DNA from: Hymenolepis diminuta
Taxonomy: Eukaryota; Platyhelminthes; Cestoda; Cyclophyllidea; Hymenolepididae
NCBI GenBank assembly: GCA_900708905.1
Contig: CAADRB010000015.1
Location: forward strand, 1,260,040 to 1,324,039
Direction of reading: 5' to 3'
Length of the DNA stretch: 64,000 nt
A program made the position numbers and the translations under genes. The notes beneath the pieces are model-generated. The model was not told the origin of the DNA. It did no database searches and saw nothing but the letters and a program-made list of their open reading frames with translations. Positions 1 through 12,370 of this stretch are shown here, piece after piece; within the stretch, counting starts at the first letter, position 1; each line of letters starts with the position of its first letter.

Positions 1-103
1 AGTTGGTTGAATTGAGTGGTAGATCATATCATCTCTTGTAACCAAGATTCGTTTGTTGATACTAAGTAAGTACTTTTTAAAATTTTACTTTCAACATTTT
101 CAG

Positions 104-330
104 GTCGTGACCTAGAAGGCATTCACTTCGCCATGAGCTTCCTTGAGCGCTGGCAACGCAAGCAGAACACGTCGAACAGGCCTCTGCCGACCGCCATCAC
201 TCCAGGAGAGTCAGCGCTACGTCTCCAAGAAGAGGTCTCCGATCTGCCCACTTTGGCATCCGGCAAGCGAGTCATCGTTATTGGAGGTGGTGATACGGGT
301 GTCGATTGTATCGCTACTTCTACTCGAATG
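104..330 (+). CDS. GOGAT exon with NAD(P)H-binding motif
   Basis: The acceptor is TTTTCAG ending at 103 and the donor is GTGAGT starting at 331. Two bases complete a codon begun upstream, giving [11 protein letters not shown] at the start, a motif shared with glutamate synthase beta domains. Near the exon end is [16 protein letters not shown], the glycine-rich loop that binds the dinucleotide, followed by ATSTRM. The ATG at 133 is internal, not a start. The exon is more GC-rich than the flanking introns. Confidence 0.93.
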
Positions 331-3300
331 GTGAGTTTAATCTTTGAGGACAAATAATACACGAGCGGACGTATTAATTCGAAATAGAACTTGTCTCTTC
401 TTTAATACAAAGCGATGTTTTAAGGTCAATATATATAAGACTTGTATTTATCTACCTTCTTCGTGAACTTATTATCAATGTGCGCCTCATTATTAGTCAT
501 TGTCAGACCACATGATAAACTCACTCTGAGACACGGCGATCTGAGTATAGCATTTAAAATGTACGGACAATTCGAACTAGGTTGTGAATTTATTGAAGAC
601 CAATATCTATTGCAATCATTACAGAACCGTCTTTTATATGCTATGCTCCAACTAAAGTTTCCCATATGTCTCAAAGAATGAGATTCTAAGGGCACAGAAT
701 TCCGGTTGATCGCTCTCATTATATAATTTTCAATAATGAGATCAGATCTTATGACCTGTAATTTGGCAGACGTTCATGCTAACCATTGCCTCACCAGGAG
801 ACTGAAAATATTTCCAAACCCATTTGGAAAAGTTTTAACAGCATCTGATATCCTGGAACCTCTAGTGAGAAACTCTCATTCCTCCACACCTCCTGCTGAC
901 CAGAGTTAAACAGTGTGGTTGGCCATCCAAATTACTGGATGTGCAGTGATAAATTTTGATCCTGTGATCTTCGGCTTTGTAGGCGTACACGCTAACCAGA
1001 ATATAAATAATAAGCCCATTTATTTAAAGATCGTGTGCAACATACCAATTGAACAATAGGATGTACATCTTTGAAGTTCCAATACAACTGAAGGGAGAGG
1101 CCTTATAGTTAGCTTTTCTGTGTTTTGACACTGTTCTCCAGCTTTGATTTAGTTCCGAAAACTGTATTTATAAAAAAAAACATTTCATTTCGTTGAGTAG
1201 CCTTGAATTTGGAATAAAAATGAAAATACGCATCCTGTAGCGCACAAAATAAGAAGAGTGGTTGCACGCCTTTTTTGTACGACATGCAGAATATAATATT
1301 TTCTGTTTCTATGAGGTGAGGATAATTAATCTACTGAGGATATGTTGAAAAGGATAAAAATCAAATTATTCATATCTCTAACTTAAAAGAAGTCATACAT
1401 TTCATTAATTGATGTTAATCCCGTAGGTTGGTATACAGCTTCACATTCATTCAACCGTGGAGAGTAAGTTAAATTAAATCCAAATGTTTTGCATATATTT
1501 GTGAATTTCAAGCATTCCTGTTTTATTAAACTGGAACTTATATCATTGAAAGTAGGCACTTTCCAGATTTGAATTAGCATACCATGGTTAATTCTCCCGC
1601 GCTCTCTCTTATTTGCATACTCTCTATACGGAAATGCCAATTATACACACACGCACTGCAAGGCCGTGTGAAAACAACCTGCAGTTACTATCCATCATGG
1701 TGGTCCGAAATTCAATCTATGAGTCGATGAAACATCTCCTATCTAAAATCAAGTTGTTATGAAATGGGAATTAAATAGGATAGCGAAATTTGAATTAGTT
1801 TGATTGAAAGGAAAATAAAGTCCGTGATGTGATTCACTATAATCGGTGGCTCCTCTGCAAAGTCGGAGATCGTGGATTCAGTTCCCATCAAGGCACACCT
1901 AGTGAGCAGAATGGCCAACTGCACTTGTTAAGTCTAGCTAATAAGGGAGTTGACAAAATTCGAGTTTCATATCTGGGAGACTTTATGGTGCTATTCTGCC
2001 CAGGACGAGTGTTGAAAGGCACTTATAAATGGGTCCAGGGAATTATATCTGATTCTAAATGGTTGCCGAATATTACGGCAATCAGAGCCATAATCTGCAA
2101 ATCGACTTTCGTCGATGTTAGTACTACATTGAAATGATTTCATGGTCAAGTCTCAAAAGTTAATTCCATAATAATTGTGCAGATTTGCTAAATGGGGTTA
2201 AAGAGGTTTGATATCTCACAAAATCCCATCATAGAGCGTAGAGATTATTTAGGCGTCCTTCTTGGACGGCGGCAGGTGGCGGTGTTAACTTATTGTATCA
2301 ACGGTTTTAACCGAGGAATAAACGGAATTTAGTAGTTTGAATGAGTCCTAGCTTGAGGCAATGAAACTAGTAGGAAGGGACCATTGACAGTGTATGGTCT
2401 AATTCTTATCGATAAGTAAAATGGTGTAGGACATTTGCTTACGCTTGTGGTGTTAATCGATAACCGTCTTTAAGCGAAGCTGAATGAGTCATCTGAGTAA
2501 AAGGAATAAATCGAGTAAATCACCTGTGGTAATGTAGAATTACAATTTTCCATTAGTCCGCTGCTTCCTATTATAATGTTTTAATTTTCAAGTTTCAGGA
2601 TTTGTGTCATGTCTTCTAAAGTAACTTCCGTTTGTGGATTTCACGGTTTAATGACTAATGGGCTAATTGAGATGGTCCGTCAAACATTTCAGGCAACTTG
2701 ATTTGGTCATCATATTTCTAAATGTTATCCGATTTAGACGATTTGTTGGCAAATATTCGACGTGCGCTGACCTTGTTCTTCATAAAAAAATACAGTAAAA
2801 ATATAAACAGAGGATAGGCAGTCCACTGCAAGTATTGAAAGACATTTTGAGGATATTAAATCTTTCAGTCCAACTTGTTTTGAATTGGCATAAACATAGT
2901 CGACATAATTTACGTAAAATTAACATAAACTTAGAAGTTATAATTCACTATCTATTGAATTCGTTAATTTGCTTTTTCTTGCAGGGTGCCAAGAGTGTTG
3001 AGACACTGGAGATATTGCCAAATCCTCCAGAAAGCCGTGAGCACCACAAGAATCCCTGGCCAGAGTGGCCAATTATCATGCGCACTGAATATGGTCAAGA
3101 GGAAGTGAAGCTGCACTACGGTCGTGATCCTCGCGCCTTCAACGCTCTCACCAAATGCTTTATGCCATCCCCTGAAGACTCCAAGAAACTTGGTGGTCTA
3201 CGAACTGTCTCTGTGCGATGGGAAGATCCCAAGGAAGTTGGTGGAAGACCTACTTTCGTTGAGCTGCCTGGTAATTTTAGGCCTTCTTTAATAAATATAT

Positions 3301-5184
3301 CAGGATAGTGTACTACTAATCTAGGGTTGTTTCAGACCGCTTGAAAAAGGAGAAAACAGATCATCCATTTAGTGAATTAAATCAACTCGTCATGTCTTCG
3401 TGAGTTGGTTCTTTTCATTTATTATCTCTTTCTCCATTGACGTTTACGTTTTAGGGGCTTTTCCAAATTTGAGGTTATGATAAGGGAAATAAGAGTGGTA
3501 TGGATGACTACTGGAAAAATTTTGCCACCTTGCTCTTTATTTGCGAAGATTGGGATTAGGTAGAACTAGGCAAATTGGAAGAATGTCAATAAGTACTTCG
3601 GGGAGCGAGGGAGTTACCATGACGATGCTTTCGTTTTGAGTGATGAGTATTACCGCCTGTTAACTTTGATAAGTCAACAACAGATTAAGGCAATTTCATG
3701 CCCAGAGATTTCCTAAACTATGGTTTTCTTCGCCCTATCGTATGGAGCTTTTAGTAATTGCCATCAATATCAATTCCCTATGGAGGATAGGTTTGTCTAT
3801 CAGCTTTGTCTGGGCGGGAGTTTACGCAATCATCGACAGAACATGCTTGCTTGGTTCTGAAAGATGACTTGAACATTTGCGGGAAATATCCTTACTATTC
3901 TCAAATTCAATGTGTTTTTGCCACCATATTAATATCATTTTAATTAGAGCGATGAAATCTGTTCAGCTAGTGAATGGCGCATTTACAGATAACAGTGGAA
4001 GCAGAGGATATGGGAAGAGAACATATATTAGACATGAATGGCTGTGAAAATAAAATCGGGTCATAATGACGGGCGCATTATTTGAGGGATCAAACCACCA
4101 GAGTCGAGATTTTGTATATTTGTTTAATTGCTATTATATTAAATCTATTGCAGAAACGGAGAGAACAATGGAGTGTGATATGGTTCTGCTTGCAATGGGA
4201 TTCTTGGGCCCAGAGAAGACAATTTTGGAGGAACTCGAACTGGAAGCTGATGCCCGATCAAACATCAAGACTGATCCCGGCAAGTATGCGTCATCGTTGG
4301 CTCGTGTCTATGCAGCTGGAGGTATGCCTTCGAATTATTATTTTAAAATGCAGTGCCCACCTGTCCGCCAAAAAAATTAAGTGGTAGTGAAAGATCCTTA
4401 CTGAAACTGTTAATAGAGTTCGTATTGCTTACACGATTTGCACGGTTGATTGACTCTGTTGCAAGAGGAATCCTAGCTTAGAAATAACCAACTTGCTAAA
4501 CATTTGTCATTCTCAGCTTCATGAAATTCTATTACAAGGGAAAGGAAAGAAGCAGAGAAGCCGGGTGAATATTTTTATTTGGAAAAAATAGAGTTCAAGT
4601 CTTAGTTGTGGTACCAGTAAGCCTGAAATTGACCTAATTCCAGGGTAAATTTCACTGTGACTGAGTTATATAAAGGAAGGGGGAGGGGAATCAATAATCA
4701 CCGTGATGGGTGGTGGGTAGGCAAACAATTTAGTGAAATCGATATCTAAGGTCATTGCAGTCTATTCCTATCGGGTAAAGGAAAACAAACTGATATTCAT
4801 AATCGAACGTACCACGTCATGATACATGTTTGTAAGGTATAATTTAGGAGTGATCTTTATCTCGCTCTAGATAGGAGTTTGAAATGTGATTGTTCTGCTA
4901 GTAAATAACCTAGTGGGGGACAAAATGGCCGAACATTCATCTGAAGCATCATTCTCGATCAATTTGATTCCTAAACTTTTGAGTTGGTTAGCTTTCATTT
5001 TCAAAAACAGTAACTCTATTTTACCTCTTACACAGATTGTCGTCGTGGTCAATCTCTGGTTGTCCACGCCATCAATGAAGGTCGTCAGGCAGCCCGACAG
5101 GTTGATATCGATTTGATGGGCAACAGTATTCTCCCAGGTCCAGGCGGCGTTATTCAGCCCGAGAACACGAAAATGCATGCATGA
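104..5184 (+). CDS. Glutamate synthase (GOGAT), C-terminal part, 5'-truncated by window edge
   Basis: Joined exons 104-330, 2985-3270, 4154-4321 and 5036-5184 give about 276 residues ending in TGA at 5182-5184. NAD(P)H-dependent glutamate synthase makes two glutamates from glutamine plus 2-oxoglutarate. This C-terminal part corresponds to the bacterial small (beta) subunit and passes electrons from NAD(P)H through FAD to the synthase half. Seen here: a Rossmann-type [13 protein letters not shown] stretch, then [11 protein letters not shown], then [20 protein letters not shown], the usual order in this family. Intron phases match at all three junctions (330/2985 phase 0; 3270/4154 and 4321/5036 split a codon after base 1). 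The first exon begins with two bases of a split codon, so more exons lie to the left. Family assignment is firm. NADH versus NADPH preference and mitochondrial versus cytosolic location cannot be read from this part. Confidence 0.95.
331..2984 (+). other. GOGAT intron (2.65 kb)
   Basis: This intron separates the NAD(P)H-motif exon from the next, with donor GTGAGT and acceptor TTTCTTGCAG. No coding exon was found. The 102-codon open frame at 1829-2137 has no family resemblance and overlaps a tRNA-like repeat head at about 1840-1905. The stretch from about 1640 to 2450 looks less AT-rich than the rest and may be an old mobile element. Confidence 0.7.
1840..1905 (+). repeat. tRNA-like sequence, possible SINE head
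   Basis: GGTGGCTCCTCTGCAAAGTC, then GGAGATCGTGGATTCAGTTC, then CCATCAAGGCACACC. The first part resembles a pol III A box (GTGGCT..) and GGATTCAGTTCCC resembles a B box (GGTTCGANTCC), spaced as in tRNA-derived SINEs. It does not fold into a full tRNA by eye, so it is not called a tRNA gene. Confidence 0.35.
2985..3270 (+). CDS. GOGAT exon, central part of the FAD/NAD(P)H domain
   Basis: The acceptor is TTGCAG ending at 2984 and the donor is GTAATT at 3271. It encodes [18 protein letters not shown], then NPWPEWP, then a segment with YGRDPRAFN and a region ending in VELP, and leaves one base (G) of a split codon. The LEILPxPP and NPWPxWP motifs directly after a GDTG-containing exon are characteristic of glutamate synthase. 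The frame stays open upstream into intron sequence by chance, so the splice acceptor sets the left edge. Confidence 0.93.
3271..4153 (+). other. GOGAT intron (0.88 kb)
   Basis: The donor is GTAATT and the acceptor is CTATTGCAG. I see no gene, repeat or other structure in it. Confidence 0.7.
4154..4321 (+). CDS. GOGAT exon with [11 protein letters not shown] motif
   Basis: The acceptor is CTATTGCAG ending at 4153 and the donor is GTATGC at 4322. The two first bases complete a glutamate codon with the G from the previous exon ([19 protein letters not shown]). [11 protein letters not shown] is a family hallmark. The exon ends in VYAAG plus one base, which joins the next exon to give AAGDCRRGQ. 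Confidence 0.93.
4322..5035 (+). other. GOGAT last intron (0.71 kb)
   Basis: The donor is GTATGC and the acceptor is CTCTTACACAG. I see nothing else in it. Confidence 0.7.
5036..5184 (+). CDS. GOGAT terminal exon with FAD-site GD motif and stop codon
   Basis: The acceptor is TTACACAG ending at 5035, and TGA is at 5182-5184. It encodes [17 protein letters not shown], which completes the conserved aspartate-containing FAD-binding motif, then [27 protein letters not shown] and a short tail TKMHA. The length after the GD motif fits C-termini of animal glutamate synthases. I saw no canonical AATAAA close downstream, so the 3' end is undefined. Confidence 0.93.
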
Positions 5185-5904
5185 AATAATCGAATCATCT
5201 TACCTAACGGTTTCTCCACTCTCTACAGCCCTCTTAGTTTTTTTTCCACTAGCGTAGTGAAAATAACGATGCTATAGTCGTTTTCGTTTAATCTTGCATT
5301 TTTCCTTCTCCCGCTTTGTGTCAAATCACTAACATTCAAACAAACAATGCAAATTTTGAATACAGGCGAATACGCTTATGCAGCCATTGTGTGAACGTTG
5401 TGATTGTACATGTCTTGATATTCTGTGCGCTTAGTGACTCAGTGTTCCTATCTAGCAATTTGTTCATTTATCTAGATCCTCCTCTCTTTTTACCCATTTG
5501 GTAACGAAATTTCTCTCTTTTTTCCTCGGCTTCTTTCTCCCGCTTCTTTCCTCAGCTAATTAACGGATTACGAATGCATTTCCGTCCCGAAATATGTTTT
5601 TTTTTATTGGTGGAGCATTGCCTACGACATCGAGTAGTTTAATAGAAATGTACGAATTTGGCAGAAATTAGCAGGAATTTTTAATTTGAAGCCGGCCAAG
5701 GCGGTCTGTAGAAGAGGTAACTTAGACATAAAGTGTCTGTGCTTGTTGAGTTGGGGTAGGACATCACCCTTCAGATTTATCACAGGATGGTGGGAAGAAA
5801 AGATAAACAATTTAGCTTTGATGTAGGAACCTACAAAGATGTTTTAATTCACTGAAACCTCACGCTACGTCAATTTGGAGAATGAGGTCCCTCAAATCTA
5901 TAAC

Positions 5905-5923
5905 AGAGAGAGAGAGAGAGAGA
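5905..5923. repeat. (AG)n microsatellite
   Basis: Uninterrupted AG dinucleotide run. Confidence 0.95.
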
Positions 5924-8628
5924 AAAGTTAGAGAACAGTGGGTTATAGGAGTGATTCTTGAGTTGAGCTCTCAAAACAGATTAGCTTGAATCATGATATA
6001 TTACACATCTAGAAAGCTAATATTAGATCGCTTCTTCTTATATTGAACCAATTTTGCAACAGTGGTGGGGAGGGGGGGGGCAGACTGACGATCTACTGTC
6101 TTGGTGGTAAACATGGTAAAGTGACTGATAAAAAAGTGTAGACAAGTGTATGTTAATAATCATTTGAAGCCAAGCAAAGCGGGAATTGAAGCAATATTAA
6201 AGCGCGAATTCGGCCTAAGAATATCAAGAAAAGTAAGCAATTTGATTTCTGCTTTACGAGCCTTGCAAATTAAATTTACTCTCAAGTGGGTCATGGTGTG
6301 GGAACCGGGTTATGACATGCACTTTCATATAAAACCATTGAACTGGAAGTTTGATGTCCGTGTCAGACAAAATAGAAGTTCGACCTATTATGTACGCATG
6401 GACGCCGTCTCAAAAGTTTGCAAGTAGAAAGGCAAGAGTAGAGAATGAGGAATTTTTAACTTGGCATCAGAGTGCTACTTCTTTTACATTTGTCTTCACA
6501 ATCGCCTTACGAGTTTCGTTAATCCTTCTTAATAGGAGATTAATATTTATGCTGATTAGAGAGTTATATTTATAAACAACCATGCATTAATAATGCTCTC
6601 TTCTACCCCTGATTACTTTTGTTTATTAAACTTTTAATGAAGTCACTTCGCCCTGATGATGGATACAATTAACGTTATCCATTGCTGCAAGGTAAATTTC
6701 TTGGATGGCTAATGGCTAATCTTAGAGCCAATTAACTAGCGACTCCAATATACCCAAAGTTAGAAGTAGAAAGGAGAAGGACTATATCTAATAGATATTT
6801 GTGGAACTTGTACTGGAGAATTTATTTGCCAAAGAATATTAAGAGAGAGATGATAAAGATCAAGAACAATAAATGGGTCTTAAATAGCTGTCCAAGTAAA
6901 ATGTTAAACAATGAGAAAGATTGTTGTTCGTCATTTAATGAGTGAGCTCCACAATCTCTTCCCCCTCCCCACCCCTCAATCTTATACCTCCCGAGTTTGG
7001 GAATTTTATTTCTTGAGTGCTCTATATTGCGGAGAAGATCAGAAAATCAATAATAAGGTACCACCGCAAGCTACTCTCTGTCACTAATAATTGAATTAAA
7101 CAGTGTTTGAAAGGCTACTGATTGCTAGTTGATCTAATAATTATAGTAAACGAAAATATTTGCATTCTTATACATTTATAGAAAATTTTAAAGGAAACAT
7201 GCAGACAATACTTTACATTGTGTGCTAAAATTATATTTGTTTAATTCTTTACAAAACTAACCTTCAATCAATCTGGACACTCTCGAATATCTCAGGCCTA
7301 GAAGCTAAAGAGGCATTGAAAATACGGTTTGTATTCCGGTCTCCTCTTCCCTCGTTGAAGGTAATATTACTCGTATTTAAAAATGGATAATGACTAAGCA
7401 TGTACCTTCGACCAGATGGGTTGGATAAAATATAGAGCGAAGTGTTAAATGTTTAAAAACTATAAAACGGCCACATCAACAGAATTTGCCATTTTATGGA
7501 TGTTTGTACGGATGAGTTACTACAAGTGTACATGAGTTTCCAAATGGCTTGACTTCATATCTCGGTTTCTTCGTTAATACGCTACAATAATTTACACTAA
7601 CGCTATGCCATCAAATTGTTTAGAATTTCCAAAATCCCACTCTAAGAGTGGTGCTTATAGCAGATTTAAATGAATCTATATAAAATGCCTTATCATTTTG
7701 CTTCATTTCAGCATCCCTTTGGGAAAGACACGATCATGGTAGATAGTTTCAGCATTACAATTGAATCCACGGGAGAAAAATTACATTCTTGATAGTAAAT
7801 AGAGAAGATAGTAATTAAACTCCAACCCTTTCCAAAATTGATAGATCCTGCTCATTTTAGCAATGTGAAATCGTATTTACGGAAAAGTAGGTGTTTTCGA
7901 TTTTTCATGAGAAATGACACTTTTTCGATTTGTCAGTCTCAAACAGCTTATCTGAGCCTGGTGACGTTTATTTGCCCCGGGACTTGACCACGCATAATTC
8001 ATGCTTTTAAATGATGAAAGAGCATTTTCGGGGTTGGGTTTAAATGATCCTCAAAAACTGCTAAAATTAGTTTTGAATAAATGAAATAACTTTACCCAGT
8101 TTGCCTTTAGAAGTTGAATTATTTTTGTTTTTGTGTCTCAAGCTGTGTTTTTTTCCATTTCAACCGAGAGATTTTTATTATTCTTGTGTTTCTTTACTTT
8201 ATTAATATTACAGATTGAATTTTTTTCTGTTTAGTGGTTCCCATGCTAATTAACAGAAAATGTTTAAAACGTTAATGTTTTTATTAAATTGAATAGATCG
8301 CTTAACATACTGAAACAGGATAAGGCAGAATACTGAAATACGTAATGCACTATAGAACAGATAAATACAAAAGATACATAATTAAGTGATTTATTTCAGT
8401 GATTTCATAAAGAGCTTGAATAAAATAAAAAACTCCAGCAAATGAATACGTTATACTACTGAAATAATTTATACAACAAAACTCACTTTTAAGGATTTTC
8501 TTCAGCATTTCTAGTCAGTGTTATCAAAAATCCTAGACTTATTTGAAATGACGCAAGCAGACTGAATTTTGACAAAAAACCAAATGTCAATCGTTGTAGT
8601 AGTTGTTGTATATATACTAAAGACAGTG

Positions 8629-8653
8629 TATATATATATATATATATATATAT
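8629..8653. repeat. (TA)n microsatellite
   Basis: Uninterrupted TA run. It creates the Ile/Tyr-repeat frames on both strands at 8489-8763, which are artefacts. Confidence 0.95.
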
Positions 8654-8969
8654 GTACTGAAATAAAGTATAGAGCACCTTGGATTGTCATATACTCAAGC
8701 ACTGAACTAGAAGTTGGGAAGTTAGGAGCAGAAATTTGTAAAACTAAAGCCCTCTCAAACTAAAATCTCTTCTACGACAAATAGGTGAAAATTGAGAAAA
8801 TTGCAGTGAAATTCCAATAAGATAGGAAAGTCACCTTGAGAGAACACATCTTATAGGGCTCCGCAAAGTCAAATGTTTAGCTATCTCTTTTCTGCTACGT
8901 TAACAATTTAAGCAGCAGAATATCATGCAAGATCGTGTTGCCTCTTTAACCACTTTAAGAAAAGGAAAT

Positions 8970-9290
8970 TGATCCAACAAGACCGATTCTTCCTGACTAA
9001 AAATCCCGGTCAATAAGCCTTGAATATAGCAGGTAATCATTTGCTGCAATTCAGGGGACAGATCATGAAATTTGAATTTTGGAATATCAATTATCAATTT
9101 AGTAAATACAGTACAACCTGAACCCAAAAACCAAATGAAGTTAGACTCTTTGATACCTCGGTGTTGTTCCGAGAAATTTTTTGATCTTGCCCTTATCATC
9201 TGCTAGACTTCCCGTTAACCGATCTCAGTTGTTTCACACAATTAAAAGCCATGAATTTTTGGTATCGTAGTGGATAATAATAATGATGGC
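8970..9290 (+). repeat. Interspersed AT-rich repeat, copy 1 (near full length)
   Basis: Aligns by eye along its length with the copy at 58978-59305. Shared blocks in order: AAGACCGA..CTTCCTGA, CGGTCAATAA, AAATTTGAATTTTGGAA, CCAAATGAAGTTAGACTCTT, and a 3' end GGATAATAATAATGA. No coding capacity. The open minus frame 8900-9199 lies inside it and is not a gene. Confidence 0.7.
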
Positions 9291-9969
9291 AAAATAAAAT
9301 GTATTAAGTGGGAGCTTAACAACGTAGAAAAATCCATAAATATCTTAAAGGTAGTGGAATTAGTCATGGGCAGAAATGGGTGAATCAAAGAGAAAACTGG
9401 TTTATATCTATACGTAGCCGATAGTAGCTCCATAATCATTACGCTCTCTTCTATTTGAGTCAATTTCGATAGATGTTACTTTTGAAAAGAAATTTTCCTG
9501 GAAATGACAGATTGAAAAGCAAGTTAAATGTGTCAACCTTAGTGGTGCTAGAAATGCATGCTGAAGCAGCCAATTTCTTCAGCCTAATTAAATAATTAAA
9601 ACCTATTATAATGGAGACTGACAGAATGCCGGAAAGTAACAATGCATCACACTGCGAATACGGTTTACACTAAATGTGCAAAGTGCATCAATAGTAATTA
9701 ACATACGCCCACCTTGTCTCACGTGTTAGCGGCGAATGATACGCATAGGAGATTACTTGAATAAACAATTACAAAATCCAGTAGATAACGATTTGATGGA
9801 GAATGGATGATAGAACTTTAATAAAATATAATCCGCTAGCATAACAGTGACTGATATTTTGGAAGGTATTCATATCTTCATTAAATGGAGTGTTATATTA
9901 AAATCTACTTAGCTTAGTAAAATAGCTGCAACTAGTTATTAAAGGGAGACAAAGTTATTGAACTTGTAT

Positions 9970-10235
9970 GTCCAACCACTTAATCCGGTCAGCTGAAGAT
10001 TAATTTCTGAACATCGTGGATTTGAACTCACCCAGAAACGTAGGAATAAATCCACAAATTACGATTCAGAACTATTAGAATGTAGCTTATTATTTGAAAA
10101 ATCGGTGACTTTAAAGTCTGTAGTTCAAGTCAATGATACCTATACTTTATTCTCTACTTTTACCCGATTTCGCTCTTTTAACCAATAACTGTATTTTCCT
10201 ACGATTAAAAATTGCACGATTGCTGTCATTTCCCA
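9970..10235 (+). repeat. Interspersed AT-rich repeat, diverged copy
   Basis: Shares TAATCCGGTCA, GAACATCGTGGAT, a TTCAGAACTATTAGAA block and CTACGATTAAAAATTGCACGA in the same order and spacing as copy 1. More diverged than the copies at 8970 and 58978. Confidence 0.55.
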
Positions 10236-12234
10236 GAGACATTAGAAATAGGGGATCTTAAATAGTGTGAAATACGTGGACTGAAATAAATGAACAAGCC
10301 TCATACCGTTGAGTAGACTGAAGATGCTGGAAAGATATGCATTTATCTCCTGTAATCTTAAAGTCAAATAGCCACCTTATCATATACCCATCTATGGAAC
10401 AAACTTTCTTATAATATATAAGGTACTTACATTCCGACTCTCCTCATGATTTAAAAACTTCATAACCTATTTTGACAACCGTTTTGTCTTTTTCTAGCAA
10501 TTAGAAAAAAAAGCTCTGCGTAGGGAAAGGATTAATGATTAATAAATAACAAGAGTAATAATAACAGAAAATTGATAATTCAGTAAACATCATAATTGAA
10601 TTACCTTTTTTGGGTAAATGGTTTTACGTCTTTTGATAGAATGTCATTATTTTTCCCTGTTGTTGTAACATAGGAAGTTTTCGAAGTGTATCGAACTATT
10701 GGATTCCTGAAGTTTTAGAAGCAGTAGTACTGGAAAATCAATTCGTAGTTTAATTTGAAAGTCTATTCAAATTTCTTATAATCGATTATTATATTTGAAC
10801 AAAGCTAAATGGAATTTTTACAAAATAATTCACAATTGGCGAAAAAATTTTTGCAGAAATAAAGTCTTTTGGAAGCATGTATGCATCTCAGGACATTTTT
10901 CAGATAATCAAAGACAGTGAAATAATGACGCTAATTATAATAAGGCAAGTTTTCAAACATTAATTGTCTTATTTCTGAAAATGACGCGTTTACATGAATT
11001 ATTCAACTAGAGGAAATTGTTTGATAAAAATTTTGTGGTTTAATACTCTCGATATTTACGTAGCGATTGCTTCAGTTAATCTATTCAAACATTTTAAGCG
11101 AAATTTAACAGTTTCAGTGTTTTAACAAAAATAATTTTACAAATTTCGAAGTTCAAAAATTTTACTCTAGACTGTTGAGTTAATGAATGTCCGCAATATT
11201 CAAAACTCATTGACAAGTAAATTAAATTGTGTAATTAGCTATTCAATCATAGCACACCTGTCACTTCTAATATCTATAAACAGATATAGGATAGTAACAG
11301 AGCCTTATTTTAACAGAGTTGAAATCCAACCACATAGTAGTAAGATAAATGCGTCAGTTACAAGCTTTAATGCGCACCAGAAATCACTTCGACTCCAAAA
11401 TACTGCGCAGTATTTGCTCTCGCCTAATTTCAGCCTCAATTTTCCTGAAATTAATAACATAATTATAATTCTGATTAGTTAAGCAATAAAGCATAATTGT
11501 ACACATTGGCATAATAGGGGGGTTCTTATAATTAATAGGTACACACAAACTTAATTAATTGCCTAATTAGATGGGCACAACAGACTTAATGTTATAACAT
11601 GGGAAACGTTAGATACATTTTAACTGATTGTAAAATTCTACTGTTCGTTGGGTGGAAACTGTTTTTGGACTCTTAATTAAATTTATAATATTTTAAACTT
11701 TTAAAAGGTTGACCAAACTTCATATTAATTAAATTATGCGTATCAAAGTCAATGAAATGAGAAAATTCGCTTGAGAATTCTATTCACGCAGCAGCAACGG
11801 CTTATGCTAGATAAATATATATTATTCAATTTTGAAAATAACCTAATCCGAATAAAATTATTATTACTCTATAATTTTACTACATTTAACTGCCTAAACA
11901 ACCGCTTATTACTTATTAGAATAATAGAAAAATGAAGTGTTGATTAAATTTTTCATGAATTAAGTATGACATAAACAGGTAGGGTGATTCGTGAAGGAAA
12001 AAGTTTTATCATGCTTAAATTCCAAAAATAGAATGAATCTGTTAATTACAAAAGCTTTTTCTTGAATATATGTCTGAGAATTAGCATTATCCACGGCAAA
12101 AAGGAAAAAAAATTTTTTAACTGTGTAAAGCATCTAAAGCGAAAACATTAGTAACTATTTGAAGCAACAAATTAATAGAGATTGTAAGAAGCACTTTAAA
12201 CTGATCAACTGTCAATAAACTTTTATTGTCGAGA

Positions 12235-12370
12235 ACAAACCAAATCAAGAAATTTGAACTTTAGAGCATTAAGAACTGAAACAGTAAACTTTAACAAAAA
12301 GAGGAAATAAATATTACTAATCTTCTTCTACTCAATTTTTCCCACTCTTTTAACTTGGAGCAAATGAGGT
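12235..12370 (+). repeat. Interspersed repeat, partial copy
   Basis: Contains AATCAAGAAATTTGAACTTT followed by AGAGCATTAAGAACTGAAAC, the central block of the family. The 5' and 3' parts are unclear. Confidence 0.45.

Noticed and set aside
4867..5178. 103-codon minus frame
   Set aside because: Shadow of the terminal GOGAT exon on the opposite strand.
6146..6427. 93-codon plus frame after the GOGAT gene
   Set aside because: No domain seen, not in phase with GOGAT, and beyond its stop codon.
6645..6665. CCCTGATGATGG, resembling the CTGATGA core of a hammerhead ribozyme
   Set aside because: No stem II followed by GAAA at the right distance and no closing helices seen.
8489..8763. Overlapping frames on both strands with Ile-Tyr repeats
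   Set aside because: They are translations of the (TA)n microsatellite.
8900..9199. 99-codon minus frame
   Set aside because: Lies within a copy of the interspersed non-coding repeat, and other copies of the repeat have stops in the corresponding frame.
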